Origin: Spirodela intermedia
Taxonomy: Eukaryota; Streptophyta; Magnoliopsida; Alismatales; Araceae
Assembly (NCBI GenBank): GCA_902729315.2
Contig: LR746269.1
Coordinates: 7,352,231 to 7,416,230 of the forward strand
DNA length: 64,000 nt
Direction of reading: 5' to 3'
The translations under genes were made by a program, and so were the position numbers. The notes beneath the pieces were generated by a model. That model was not told where the DNA came from. It worked only from the letters and a program-made list of their open reading frames with translations, and searched no databases. Every line of letters starts with the position of its first letter. Within the stretch, counting starts at the first letter, position 1. This document shows positions 47,283 through 61,404 of this stretch, piece after piece.

Positions 47283-49293
47283 TGATAGAAATGAAGTTGT
47301 GGAAGTGTACTATCGGAATCTATGATACGGGATGGTCTTCTACTTCAATCACTAGAGAATTACTCCTCTAGCAGATGAAAATCTTGAGGATTCTAATGAT
47401 GGTGAAGTAGGGATTAAATTCTTGGATTTATAACCTCGAAAGAAACTCAACGATTTCAATCCTTTATGACGTGACTTAGTCGTTGTATAGTAAATCATAT
47501 AAATTTAAAATTTATAAAACTAGAAAATACTAATTTTTGAAAATTTAGAAGTATTTCTAAAAAAATATGTTGATCATAGAGATATAATATAATATAAGAT
47601 AATTTTTTAGAATTTTTCTCAAAGAATAGTAGTTTTTATAAATTTTATACTAAAAAATAAATAAAAAACATATTTAAAATTTATGAAAAAGAAAAATAAG
47701 GGTGCGAAGGTCAAAATGACATCAACACCTAATGAACACGAATCAGACGAAAACAGAGTTTCGCTCGATGATTCTTACATAAGTGATTACATATAATTTA
47801 ATTGATCAAACTAAGATTTATAAAAGCTAGAAGAATCGTAATTAAATGAAGTATAGCTTGGTAAATTTAAATCACACAAATTATCACTAAATAAAACAAA
47901 AATTAAGTTGACAATATGAAGATAAAGTTATGACATTGTGTTAGTGATGTACTATAATTTTAAGCATTCAAGAGGATTGTCATATCATGTCCACAATCCC
48001 AAAGACACTCGTTAGATAAGGATGACGTAGACAATTTCTAAATCTTCTTGTGAATTCTAAAGATTAATAAAATGAGTCGATGAATCATCTCTGACAATTG
48101 TCACCTAGTGGAGTAAAAAAATAATGACTTTGTGACTCTCTGACAATTGTTACCCAATAAAGAGAAGTTGAATGGAGGAGGGGTATGTGTCAAGAAGCTT
48201 CATCCTCAATTCTACATAACAAGATGAGGGTTTTCATCGCATCTGGTACACTCTCAAAAGGTGACGACTCGTCTCCTGATAAATCGTCCTCTTTCCAACA
48301 ACAACTTGTTCATTAATCAATCAAAGATCATTTACTTGATAGATTCGTAATCTTTTTATCACAAATTATTCAGCAATTTTAGTGACAATATTTCACAAAT
48401 CACGTTGATGAGATTTTCATCGATGATCTTTCTAGCAGCTTAATCTTTCACTAATAATTTTTAGAAAAGTCACAATAATCAAATAAAAATACAAGTTTTA
48501 GCTTTGAGAGGATTTGAACCAACGTCAATTGTTTGCTTGTATGAGAGAGATTAAAATAAATACGTTAATATCTTTATCAAGTGACGTCATCATAGTATAT
48601 GTCTATTAGAACTAAGGGATAGTTTAAGTATTAAAATCTTTGAAGTCTTTTGGGGGAAGATGTGGTGCACGTTTAGTCTCACATTGCTTGTGTAATGAAG
48701 TTTTAGGTAAATATATAGTAATATCACATTTACAAGTAATGTGTCCCTTTCTCTTGTGTACGACCACTTCTTGCTTCACAGCCAACTGGTCACCAATGAT
48801 GTGGAAAGAGAGTGTCACACACGTGTCCTCATTGGTTCTTAGCTGCTCGAGCCCTTACTCACAGCTCCTCTTGATATGCTTTTGTCCCACTTGTGGGTCT
48901 GGTTGGCTAGTGGGTCCCCCCATTTTACTATATTTTTATTTTTATTTTTTTCTTTATTTATTTTAAAAATAAGATTATAAAAATTATAGAAATTCATAAA
49001 AAAATTATATAATTAGCCAAAAATTAATGTTAATCAATTGAAGACCACTTTTTATAATTTAATATAAAGATAAGTCCATTTATCATGAGTTAAAACTAAA
49101 AGTACATTATTTACTAATTATTAACTCATGATAATAAAAACTTATCACCTTCCATCAAAGAATTAAAACCGTCGACCGATTTCTACATGATCTTTCTTCA
49201 TACCTTATTCCATAAGGTCTCAAAAGTGGTTGTTGCAATAACTGACATGCATAACAATGATATGTACAGTCTACTCAATGTAAATATCCGACA
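47283..49293 (-). repeat. Copia 2 right (5') LTR, interrupted
   Basis: The two LTR parts are 47283-47466 and 49148-49293. They join at the CAATCCTT/CCTTCCATC point, which is continuous (CAATCCCTTCCATC) in the left LTR. The insert between them is LTR copy C. Confidence 0.9.
47467..49147 (-). repeat. Solo LTR, copy C of the 1.67-kb family
   Basis: 1,681 bp, starting TGACGTGACTTAG and ending CTTATCA on the plus strand; its reverse complement matches copy A (22164-23831) end to end. It is inserted in the right LTR of Copia 2, flanked by CCTTT (plus one extra A) and CCTTC, a near-perfect target duplication. Open frames such as 48640-48966 are inside it and are not genes. Confidence 0.85.
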
Positions 49294-49440
49294 TTATCTT
49301 CATGAGTAGGCAAACTATTTGATGTGTTGATTGCCCCCCAACTTGTGGGCCCAATATGTTCTCTTAGATCTATTTTTGAGATGATGAGCATCTACAAAAT
49401 GTGCCTATCGGCTTGGTACAAGGTATCCTCTTTCTCTCCC
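49294..49440 (-). other. Displaced upstream part of the 41-kb RING copy
   Basis: Read on the minus strand, this block (GCTCATCATCTC.AAAATAGAT, CATATTGGGCCCA, TTTGCCTACTC) aligns with 32620-32710 upstream of the RING pseudogene at 33 kb. Joined to 41405 it restores one continuous upstream region, showing that Copia 2 inserted into it. Confidence 0.7.
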
Positions 49441-49492
49441 TCTCTCTCTCTCTCTAATAATCAGTTGTTTGATTGTATGTGAAGTCAAAGGG

Positions 49493-49542
<50 letters not shown>
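49493..49542. repeat. (GT)n(GA)n compound microsatellite
   Basis: A GT run followed by a GA run of about 30 bp. Confidence 0.95.
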
Positions 49543-49546
<4 letters not shown>

Positions 49547-51307
49547 GTGAACAAAGAGCGGAGTGCAGTGCATGTCTGTTCGGCAGATGTATCGAGATTA
49601 TAATTTCATCTTTCTACCCACCTGAAACAGCCACCATGTTCTTCCTCCGAAAGAGCTCATCACCACTGGGACCGCTGAGAGTAAGAGAGGGATGACTACT
49701 TTTCACGATGAGTTGAATTGAGACCTATTACTCAATGTTTTGACTGACCGGAGGCAGTTGTCAGACGGGGAATCTAACGGTATGAGAGAGCAGGGGGAGA
49801 GGCGAGTCCTGACCGCTCCACTAGTCGGCAGGCTCTCCTCTCCCTTAACTGACGGTCTCTTCCCGTTGCTGTTTGAGGAAACTGAACATGTCGCGTGCAG
49901 GAACTGGGTTTGCCATTGGCGTGCGACGGAAGGAGGCAGGTCAACGGAGCCACTCCAAGCATTGAAAGAACGGAGAAGAGAAACACGTGGAGCTCCAAGC
50001 CCGAGGTCAACATTATTTATCATCAACTTCGTTCAATTGAAAGAAGTTTGATTTAATTATTCAATAATTTCGGAAAATTACACGTGGAACCATTTTTTAA
50101 CCCCAGTATACTAATAAACAGAATCACTAGTCTCTTGAGCCCATTTTTTTACCTCTCTCTCTCTCTCTCTCTCTCTCTTGCTTGCAAAATAAATATATAA
50201 ATATAAGTACATAGAATGCAGATCAATGCTTACTAAGATCTCAATAAATTAATTGATGAGGGTTGTTGGGGCTCAGATTAAATGACTCAAAATCAGTAGC
50301 TTACGACCCCCCCTTTTGTCTTTTTATGAATATCCCTTTTGATTTTCTCGCTTCAAAATTCTTTTATACTGATATTCATTATTAATTCATCACTCATTTA
50401 TGGAAAACCATTTCCATTTTAAATTACTTTTGCTGTGACATGTTTAAACAGGAAATATTTATATATCGATATTCATCACTGATTCGTCACTATTTTATTT
50501 TAAATCATTTACACTCCGATTAATTTCATAAATGAAGCATTCGAGTTGGCGTCATCTTAAGGAGAAAGAGAAGTCTTGAATTGACTTATTTATATTTTTC
50601 TTCCGAGTGTGCTAGACCCACCGGCGTGGTCGAACATTAATCCGAACTAGTCAAGCCATCCCAATTGGCTTTGGCCCGAACCACCACCCAGAAAAGTCAA
50701 CTTTCGGACATCAGACCAAAAGTCAAAGTGATCTAAGATCCCGATCAAGGGTAGAAGTGCAATTCACCTCATTGGAGAGGGCTGCGTACGCTATTTTCCT
50801 AAAATGACCGATTAATCAGTCAATAAGGAAGGGATTGACTATTGATGTGGCCCAGAATTCCGACCAAGTACAACAAAGAGCCTCCGATTATCTTAGAAAG
50901 ACCCCTCTACGACTTTTCTATTGCTATAACCACTACGAGTCGTGTTAATTGAAAAAACCATAATGATAGATTCAATGAGTGCAGGCGTTTCAATGGTATG
51001 ACGTCATATTTTACATCTTCTGAGACAGTTTGGATTTCACTTTTAGTAAACTGTGCCCCGGGACAACGCAACGGGGCTTCGGGTATTTTATTCGAGCTGG
51101 GTGGTCGTGGGTTTCAGCTGATTTTGAACTCCCGGGTGGTGTCGGAGGGAGAGGAAGAAGGTGAAAAGGGGAGCCCTTCCTCTGCTCCCCACGCAGGCCC
51201 CTCCCTCCCTCCTCGCCGGCGTAGTTTCTCCGTCCTCCGTCGCCGTCTCCGGCGCCGGCGGTCGCAGATTTCCCGAACGGGATTTCCGTTGGTTTTCGCC
51301 GCCGGCG
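49543..51307. other. Intergenic DNA and promoter/leader of the UDP-xylose synthase gene
   Basis: 49543-50040 has moderate GC and short frames on both strands (49703-50026) without a recognisable domain. 50050-50990 is AT-rich with a CT tract at about 50153-50178. 51060-51307 is GC-rich and forms the 5' leader of the following gene. The frame stays open upstream of 51308, but only the ATG at 51308 gives the conserved N-terminus. Confidence 0.45.
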
Positions 51308-53244
51308 ATGGCGTCGGAGCTGACGTATAGGGGTCACGATGGGTCCCCGAGCAGGGAAGAGGGCGGCACGTACACGGCGAAGGCCCAGAAGGGTTGGCTG
51401 CTCTCCGCCAGCTACACCCGTCGAGTAGGGTTACTGCTCCAGGACCAGCGCTTCCTCTGCGTGCTCCTCGGCATTGCCCTCGCCTCCACTGTCTTCCTGG
51501 CGGCGCCGCTGTTCTCGCCGTCGTCCACTTCCACCGTCGGGACGGTCCACCTCCCGCGCCGGCCGGCGTACGGGAGGTGGGATCCGCTGGTCGACGGCGG
51601 TGGCGGCGCGCTGGACGGCCGACTAGCCGGAGGACTTGTGGCGGGGGCGACCGGGGGGAAGATTCCGCTGGGGCTGAGGAGGAAGACGATGAGGATCCTG
51701 GTGACGGGAGGCGCCGGATTCGTGGGGTCTCACCTGGTTGACCAGCTGATCGGGAGTGGGCACAGCGTGATCGTCGTGGACAACTTCTTCACCGGGAGGA
51801 AGGAGAACCTGGCGCAGCACTTCGGGAATCCCCGGTTCGAGCTGATCCGCCACGACGTGGTGGAGCCGCTACTCCTGGAGGTCGACCAGATCTACCATCT
51901 GGCCTGCCCCGCCTCTCCCGTTCACTACAAATTCAACCCAATCAAGACCATCATATCCTTTCAATCTCCATGAGGATTCTTCTTCCTCTCCCGCTTTTTG
52001 TTTCTATGATCTTGACCCGGGCAGGAAGTAAGGAGAGGGTGTTTTCTTTCTGGGTTTTTCATCGGCGGCGTCCTTCCTTGACCTCTACTCCGGCGACGGC
52101 GGCGGTGGCGGCGCACAAGACCAACGTCGTGGGGACTCTCAACATGCTGGGTCTGGCCAAGCGGGTGGGGGCGCGCTTCCTGTTGACCAGCACCAGCGAG
52201 GTCTACGGCGACCCCCTGCAGCACCCGCAGGTGGAGACGTACTGGGGCAACGTCAACCCCATCGGTGAAACCCTAAATCACTCTGCTTCCTCCTCTGTCC
52301 TCTCCCGCCGTCAGTTACGCACTCACTCCCTCCTCGTCGTCTTCCTCCCCGTCTTCCGAACCAGGGGTGAGGAGCTGTTACGACGAGGGCAAGCGCACGG
52401 CGGAGACGTTGACCATGGATTACCACCGCGCGGCTGCGTTGGAGGTCAGTGCTATGAAAAGAAACCTAGCCCAGTCTTCCTTTCTTCCGGTCGCCACCGG
52501 GATCGATCTGATCTTCCTCTGAGCAGGTGAGGATCGCCCGCATTTTCAACACCTACGGCCCTCGGATGTGCATCGACGACGGCCGAGTCGTCAGTAATTT
52601 CGTCGCTCAGGTCTCTCCCTCTTTCTCCCTCTCGCTAGCTAGATACATACATATATGTTGGACTTGGTTTCTCATCCTTTTGTTGGGACAGGCGCTGAGG
52701 AAGGAGCCCCTCACCGTCTACGGCGACGGGAAACAGACCAGAAGCTTTCAATACGTCTCTGACCTGGTAAACCAGACCCTTCAAATGGGAAACTTTTATC
52801 ACCCGTTTCCCCTCTTCTGGTGCCATCTGACGGGAAGAAGGCGCTCAGGTGCAAGGGCTGATCAAGCTGATGGAAGGAGAGCACGTGGGGCCATTCAACC
52901 TGGGCAACCCCGGCGAATTCACCATGTTAGAGCTCGCCCAGGTGAGCGGCGCCCGCGCCCCTCCCCCCCGCCCCCCCCAATAGATCCCCGCCGCCGCCGA
53001 TCGCCGGCCTCACTTGTCTGGTTCGGCGCAGGTGGTGCAGGAGACGATAGACCCCAACGCGAAGATAGAGTTCCGGCGGAACACCGAGGACGACCCGCAC
53101 AAGAGGAAGCCCGACATCGCCAAGGCGAAGGAGCTGCTGGGATGGGAGCCCACCGTCACTCTCCGCCGCGGCCTACCCCTCATGGTCTCCGACTTCCGCC
53201 GCCGCATCTTCGGCGACCACGCCGGCGACGGAACGACGGCGTAG
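51308..53244 (+). CDS. UXS2: UDP-glucuronate decarboxylase (UDP-xylose synthase), membrane-anchored type
   Basis: Seven exons join in frame to 445 residues: 51308-51952, 52117-52264, 52365-52444, 52527-52610, 52693-52767, 52849-52941 and 53032-53244. The product converts UDP-glucuronate to UDP-xylose and CO2 with bound NAD, feeding xylan and other wall polymers. The N-terminus MASEL, a single membrane helix at about 49-70 and the [11 protein letters not shown] linker mark the Golgi type II form (UXS2-like; Arabidopsis UXS2 has, from memory, the same length). The Rossmann motif TGGAGFVG is at 133-140 and the catalytic Y270xxxK274 sits in [24 protein letters not shown] and [10 protein letters not shown] are typical. 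The second to last introns are GT-AG; intron 1 is AT-AC (see separate entry). The gene is very GC-rich and appears intact. Confidence 0.95.
51953..52116 (+). other. U12-type AT-AC intron in UXS
   Basis: This is the 164-bp first intron of the UXS gene. It begins ATATCCTTT, the exact U12 5' splice consensus, contains TTCCTTGAC (52074-52082), a textbook U12 branch site, and ends AC before AAGACCAACGTC. The flanking exons give NPIKTI then KTNVVGTL, as the protein family requires, and no GT-AG alternative preserves this. The branch-to-acceptor distance (about 35 nt) is longer than usual. Confidence 0.85.
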
Positions 53245-54122
53245 AGGCCCGGCGGAGACAGATTCAGAGACGTGATGTTGACCGGGGCATTGAAGGGACA
53301 CCAGGGCAGAGGCGGGCAGACTGGGCTGCATGGCGAAGGCTGCTGCTGACTCCACGTGCCGAGGGGGGAACTATGAGCAGGAAGATGCTGTTGACAGCGA
53401 TGCCTTACTCCATGACCGGCTCCTTTATCTTACTTTATTTGAGTCCATCTAACTCCCATCTCCTTCTTCCTCTGATACGTCTCCGCTTTCCCCTTCGTTG
53501 ACTTCTAAACCAAAACATTGAAGATCATTGAAGTTAGCAGGCAATACTCACTGAGATACGTCAAGAAAATATATAAATATATATATATATATATCTCGTA
53601 CCTTGTTAGGATTTTTTTAATGAATATTTATTTAAAAAATTGAGTCATTACCATACATTATCCATCAAATTAGGTTATACAATAAAGAGAGGAAGAGGCA
53701 TGTGGGGTACATGTGCTCCTCTGGGCGTGGGACTTTGAAAACACACGGATTGGGCCAGGCCAGTCTTTACAAGGCCCAGGCCCAGGCCATTGATGGTTCT
53801 GATACACTCGATACAAGAAAACCACCAGCAAGATAATTGAGGGAGTTCGTGCCCACATTCGGCCCAAACTATGTTATTTAACTAGTATATGTTCATAATC
53901 TTAAAAGCCCGGCTGCGAAGAACATCAAGACTACCATAAATACCATGGAAAAATACCATGTGAAAGACTACGAAGCAATCTTACCATAAATAGGTTTCTA
54001 AAATCGAGCTCCAACGATCGAAAAAAGAAGAAATCAGGCAAACCCAAGACCACGGAATGAGAATGGATGAAATTCGGGAAAAAAAAATAATGGGCTCCTT
54101 CCTCACTTGCTGGTGGGCTGCT
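53245..54122. other. Intergenic region between convergent UXS and Tim17/22/23 genes
   Basis: 3' flanks of both genes. It contains a TA microsatellite at about 53571-53597 and a short GC-richer patch at 53690-53830 with GGCCCAGGCCCAGGCC. No coding region recognised. Confidence 0.45.
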
Positions 54123-57100
54123 TCAAGGCAAATGAGCAATGGTGGCAAGAGCAGAGACAACAGACGCGGCCCCAAGGATTTGCTTCAAGCTTCTTGTCCT
54201 CAGGGCCAGAGCAGCACCAGTTATCGCACCCGCAATAGAAGAATTTAGCTGCAGAGCGGCACGGAGAGGAGGGAGTGAGAGTGGGAGCGTTAGCACAGGA
54301 GCGATGGACAAAGGAACGATTGTAAGCCATCTATTCACATTAATCCGCACGTCCAATGCAAGACAATTGACCAAGGTAGCTGATCCACACCCACAGCATT
54401 CAAGTGGACCCATGACTCGAAACTATAGGGAACCCACCAACTTGCCAACCAGCTTGGGCACCCATGACTCACCCTGGCCATTTCATTCCTCAGACTACGC
54501 TGTGTTCTCTGATCATCATACAGTTATCCTCATTAATTGCGTTCGTTGTTGTTCATTTACCATTTTTAGTTTATAATATCATGCTGGTTGTTGAGCTATT
54601 TTTAGTTTATTACAGACTATTTTCATCGTTTGTGCACATCATTTCATGGTCACAGTGTTTTTCAAAAATATCATATGGCATGATGTGGAAATCATTTTAT
54701 TAGAAATCAGCAGTAGGAAGATAAGAATGTGGCAAATAGGAACACTTTACAGGTCGGCGAGTCCCAGTGCCTTGACGATTATCAGGTGACAGATAAATGC
54801 ATGGTAAATTGGTGTTCAGGTATTCAGCATCATGCTGGCATCTAAACTCACAGCCAGATGAGAGCACGTGGAAAGCTGAAAGAAAAAGAAAAAAACTGAC
54901 CCTATCCTTCTTCATTCGATATTGTTGAACCCTGCAATGTGTTGCAGAAAAAGTGCCAGCAGAAAAGCCTAAAGAGAGACACAAAGATAAACAAGCAATA
55001 TCATCTTGAAAAGATAGAAATTGAAGGACAAAAGCAGCAACTAAACTTCAATACAAGGATTTAAACTTCAAATTGGTCTAAATATTGGAAATAAAGTTAT
55101 ATACAAAAAAAAAGTGTCCTCTGGAACTAAATGAGTCGTTTGTTTTTCCACAAAATTTCTCAGAAAGAGCCCAAAGTTGAGGGATGTTATTGGCTTCATC
55201 TGCACAAAGGTGGTTTTGCTTGGTGAGGAGACGAAATGGGGCGTAAACTCATCCTTGGGAGGATGATAAACTGTGTAAGGAGAATCGGAGACATTTAATA
55301 AAACAACAAAGCCAAACCCACGAAGTCAATTTTTGGCACCAAGTATTTTTGTCAAACGGCACCTAGTGCTCATAGTGACACCAAATGCAAATAATTAGAA
55401 TTTCCTTCATGAACAGTGGCAAAAACAAAGTCAACGATTGATTCCAAATTTATGTATACCGATAAATAACCCTTCATTTGAGAATCCATATGAATGAGAA
55501 ACGTCATAGGGGTAAAGCATACAGCGTTATCAGATAGCTTTATAGTAATTTCATATAAAAAATCAACCCATAATTAAAAAGGAACATTATGGTAATTGTA
55601 TATGGCCATCCTGATCATATAAGCCCTTTTGTCTTCATCAAATAAAAAGGTAAAATACGAAAAAATGTCAGAGCAAAAAAACTTTAAATAAATTGCAATA
55701 TGATAACAGTGATATATCCTTATCTGCATTATTGAACCTGATTAATACCACTACTACATCCCTATTACAATAGGGATATATCACCATTATCCTTATACGC
55801 CAATAGAACATAAGATGCAAGAATATGCATGCATAAACCAAGCGTGGATTCTCCAAAATTAATTCACTTGAATGGAAATAAAATAGTTTTCAAATAATAT
55901 AAAAAAAGACCAAATAGTCATTTCAGAAAAGAAAAAAACAACGAAAATGATACATCAAAGAAGAAATAAACATTGTATCAATATCAAAATATGAAAAAAA
56001 TGATGAGTCATTCGTGCCTAATGCTACGTCAGTATTCAGGAGAACAATTTAAAAAGTTTGATTTTACTATTCAAGAGAAACCTTCAAGGGAAAGTTAAAA
56101 TTTAGGATGTGTGAGTTCATATCTAAACATTGTATCAACGCGGTGATTTATTTCTGTAGGATTCTGTGATTAGAGACAAGTAGCTATGCCTTGCAGGAGT
56201 TAACAGAGACAATGGGTGTTTCTCCCGACCAAGAGAGAAACCCAAGTCCTAGTAAAGCCGCTAGGCAGTGATTCAACATGGATTCTACAACATGAATTTA
56301 AGAAATGAATTTACCGCATAAGAGACCACACTTGGAGACCAACTTCACCTGCAAACGTTAGTGAAACAAGGACAAAAATTATGCCTGTTGTGTGGTAAGA
56401 AAACATCTACAAAATGTACCAGTATTACTAGAAAGCAGCCACCATGCTAAGAATATGCCAAATCCACTTTTACCACAAGAATTGCCCGCGACTTCCCTGT
56501 GAGCCCTGAAACAAGAAGAAAAAATAATGGCATGAAAAATCAGATCAATTTGACTTTTACTTCTTTTTGTTGTCATTGCATCAAAGGAGTACAATGATTA
56601 CAGAAAATCTAATATTAACAGTCAAAACTATGTTAAGAACATTAAAAACCTTTTATAGGATGGACTATGTTTATGATGCTTTAAACAATTAGGATGTGCT
56701 CACCTTTGCTATCAGCTTCATATGAACCGTAAAATAATCCCCAAGCCAGCCCGGCCTGAAACAGATGGAGACACATCCATTGGTGAAATTTTTTAACATA
56801 CATATTCAATTTTAAATGGAAAATTCTATCAGGAAATATCAATACTCTAATAATTTGATTTTTTAACGTCCCACAGTGAAATTTCATGACAAGTAAATTG
56901 CAACAAAAAGAAAGCAAGGTGAAAATAAATTGAAATATACATAACTCTAATAATAAAACAGTAAATTTGTAATTCAATCGAAGAATGTTCTATGCTGTCT
57001 TCATTTTATGTTGATTACTTTTTGTGAAGAGATGGACTGTGTACTATTCAGGTTATATACGTCACATATAACATGACAATATAATGGAACCAACATTCAC

Positions 57101-58401
57101 ACCTCTTTTACAATGAAAGAATACTGGCATGTAGAGGATGAAGGAAAGAGAAAAGAAAAAGATTTAGAAATAGGTCTAAAGTGCATTCCGTTTCATGAGC
57201 GATCAAAATTAGAATCCATCATGAAACTCAACATCTACACTTCTTTTACAATGGAAGCACATCTCTTGTGATAACACGAGCTCCTCAAGTCTTCATCATA
57301 GACCAAAATCCACGTTTAAATTGCATAAAGAAAGTCCCTCTCTAACCCCTCAGCAGAGCATTTTTCCAATATCTCACTGACAAGGAAGTGGCGTTCCCTT
57401 GAGGACCCTCAAAATCATGTGAACAGGAAAATGGGAAGAAAACTTTTGGAACAGGCATTGAAGTACCTCCAAGGAACACCCATGTAAACCTAAATTAAAA
57501 CATTACATAACCCAATATCGGAATATATTTAAACCTATTTGAAATTATATTAATACCGAGTCACCAAAGATCATGCTTCAGTGAAAATCTGAAAAAAAAC
57601 TGTCGTCAAATCTCATATCACTCGAAGAACTCAATTACTCAACCATGATGCACGATGCACGCCGAAAAGGTAGCATCCATACTTCCGGCTCCAAAGTCCA
57701 CCTACTGACATCCACATATTTATGAGTCCAGGTATTATACAGACACCAAGAGTCTTCTCGACAGTCAAGACAATCCCTGGATATTGAATCATTACGCACA
57801 CACTCAAACCATAGATAGAAATTTAGGACAGAAAACCCTAGAAGGAGAATCATCAGGCAACTTTAACCTTAACGTTCGATCTTACATGGGGTCCCCCCCC
57901 CTTAGGCTATGTGGCTATAGGTAATTCCTGTATCAATAGACGCCCCCGTGGGCCAAAATGACGAGTGCCTGCAGCTCTGTTCCTTGAGTTTCTTAAATTT
58001 CTACCCGCATTCCACACGACCAAATGACTTCATAAATTCAAAATCCAAGGAAATCATTTCCAAATATAATATCTTGTTAGGAGACGAAAAGAATTTATCA
58101 CATCTTGAAGCCTTGGGAAAAAACGGGACAATCGCATCTATTCAAGTCTATCTATATCAATGACACAGCTATGCGACCACGCCAACAGGGAAAAAAAAAA
58201 CACTGGAATCATAAGAGCTGCACGACTCCAGATGCTCCTCAAGCACAAACCAACCAATTCCGTAATGGATGATGAACGACGAGAGGGAAAGCAGCACAAT
58301 ACCCCACCGAGGCGGATGACGGACTCGACGGCGAGGGAGGCGCAGGGGATGTTCTCCTCCCTGGACATGGCTCTCCCTGAATATCCGACGCTTCCCTCCA
58401 T
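54123..58401 (-). CDS. Tim17/Tim22/Tim23-family membrane translocase protein (TIM22-3-like)
   Basis: Six exons join in frame to 136 residues: 58401-58303, 56755-56704, 56505-56474, 56348-56315, 54968-54901 and 54248-54123. The product resembles the plant family that includes Arabidopsis At3g25120: IPCASLAVESVIRLGG, then AGLAWGLFYGSYEADSKG, GLTGKSRAILV, VKLVSKCGLLCG, FSAGTFSATHC.VQQYRMKKD and AGAITGAALALRTRSLKQIL. Glycine-rich hydrophobic segments at about 30-46, 68-80 and 99-135 fit the Tim17/22/23 fold, which inserts in organelle membranes and helps protein import; mitochondrial or plastid location cannot be told. Exons 3 and 4 are only 32 and 34 bp. The ATG at 58401 is the first in frame; a second in-frame methionine follows at codon 12. 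The gene is divergent from eL22, with TGGGCC/T elements 55-92 bp upstream of its start. Confidence 0.82.
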
Positions 58402-58455
58402 CCTACACCGCCATCGACGTCATCGGCAGAGGCGCACGTGGGGAGGGCTCAAATT

Positions 58456-58493
58456 AGCCCATTATACATGGGCCCGTTACACTACTCGGCCCA
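58456..58493. promoter_or_regulatory. Three site II (TGGGCC/T) elements in a divergent promoter
   Basis: AGCCCA at 58456-58461, TGGGCC at 58469-58474 and GGCCCA at 58488-58493. They lie 55-92 bp upstream of the Tim17/22/23-type ATG, inside the 793-bp interval shared with eL22. Such elements are typical of nuclear genes for organelle and ribosomal proteins. Confidence 0.65.
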
Positions 58494-59118
58494 ATAAGCA
58501 TAATTCAACCGTCTTAATGTATGGGATTTTATTTTCTTCATAAAAAATAGAACAATATATGCATGTACTATTTTTTATGATTTTTAATATATTAATACAT
58601 AAAAAATACATTAAAGTATATATAACTAATCTTTTATATCTTTTCACACTGAAATGTTTGGCTTCCCAAGGACCAATCAACCTAATCGGGGCCATCATTA
58701 TTACCATTTTTTTAAAAAAAACTTTTAGAGGTATGATTAATGATATATGGATGCTTTCAAAAAATTAAAAAAAAATCGGTATTTTCTCCATTGAAATTTG
58801 AAAATATATAGAGAGAGCTGAGACATGGGTCGTGCCTAATATATTTTTCCAGGTTTTTTTTATATAAAAGAGCCGGTGAGAGATCTGGGATAATTAATAT
58901 AAATTAAAATTATATAGGAAAGGCTGTAAAATGGTTCATATCGTTCTAGAATCACGATGATACTTGGTACTAAATAGACCTTCTTAAGGGTCGATCAGGA
59001 TTCCACGGATCGAACGGGTGTGGCATGGCCACGCGGGAGAGATGAAGTATTCATGTAATCATGTCCCGCGGAACACCGTCACTTTTGGTATAAAATGGCT
59101 GGAGTTGCCGCCCATCCG

Positions 59119-59126
59119 AAACCCTA
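59119..59126 (+). promoter_or_regulatory. Telo-box (AAACCCTA) upstream of eL22
   Basis: AAACCCTA 69-76 bp upstream of the eL22 start codon. In plants this motif near the transcription start, together with site II elements, marks ribosomal-protein genes. Confidence 0.7.
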
Positions 59127-59194
59127 GTGGCCACGGTTTTCCCTGCTGCTGAGAACCGGAGAGCCGCCGCCGGTGGTCGTCGAGCAGAGGAGAC

Positions 59195-61404
<2,210 letters not shown>

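Larger units (their letters stand above)
41406..49293 (-). mobile_element. Copia element 2 with TTATC target duplication
   Basis: A complete but mutated Copia element on the minus strand. The 5-bp duplication TTATC flanks it (41401-41405 and 49294-49298). From its 5' end: the right LTR (47283-49293, split by a foreign LTR), a partial tRNA-Met-type primer site (ATCAGAGCTC just inside), a GC-rich leader of about 0.5 kb, gag with a degenerate zinc knuckle near 45400 (CFFFKKVRHLKKDY), an integrase C-terminal block at 43831-44088 (FKKYKFYDTTIKTIFEIGN), reverse transcriptase at 42830-43102 (ILYVDDILLACND), RNase H near 42200-42500, and the polypurine tract AAGTGAGAGAT before TGTTGGA of the left LTR (41406-41727). 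Stops and frameshifts throughout make it inactive. Without the nested LTR it is about 6.2 kb. Confidence 0.92.

Noticed and set aside
48640-48966. Frame of 108 residues at 48640-48966 and minus frame 48624-48818
   Set aside because: They lie inside solo LTR copy C and are not kept open in copy A.
51970-52530. Plus-strand frame across 51970-52530
   Set aside because: It reads through the AT-AC intron and intron 2 of UXS and keeps the conserved sequence only over exon 2, so it is not a separate gene.
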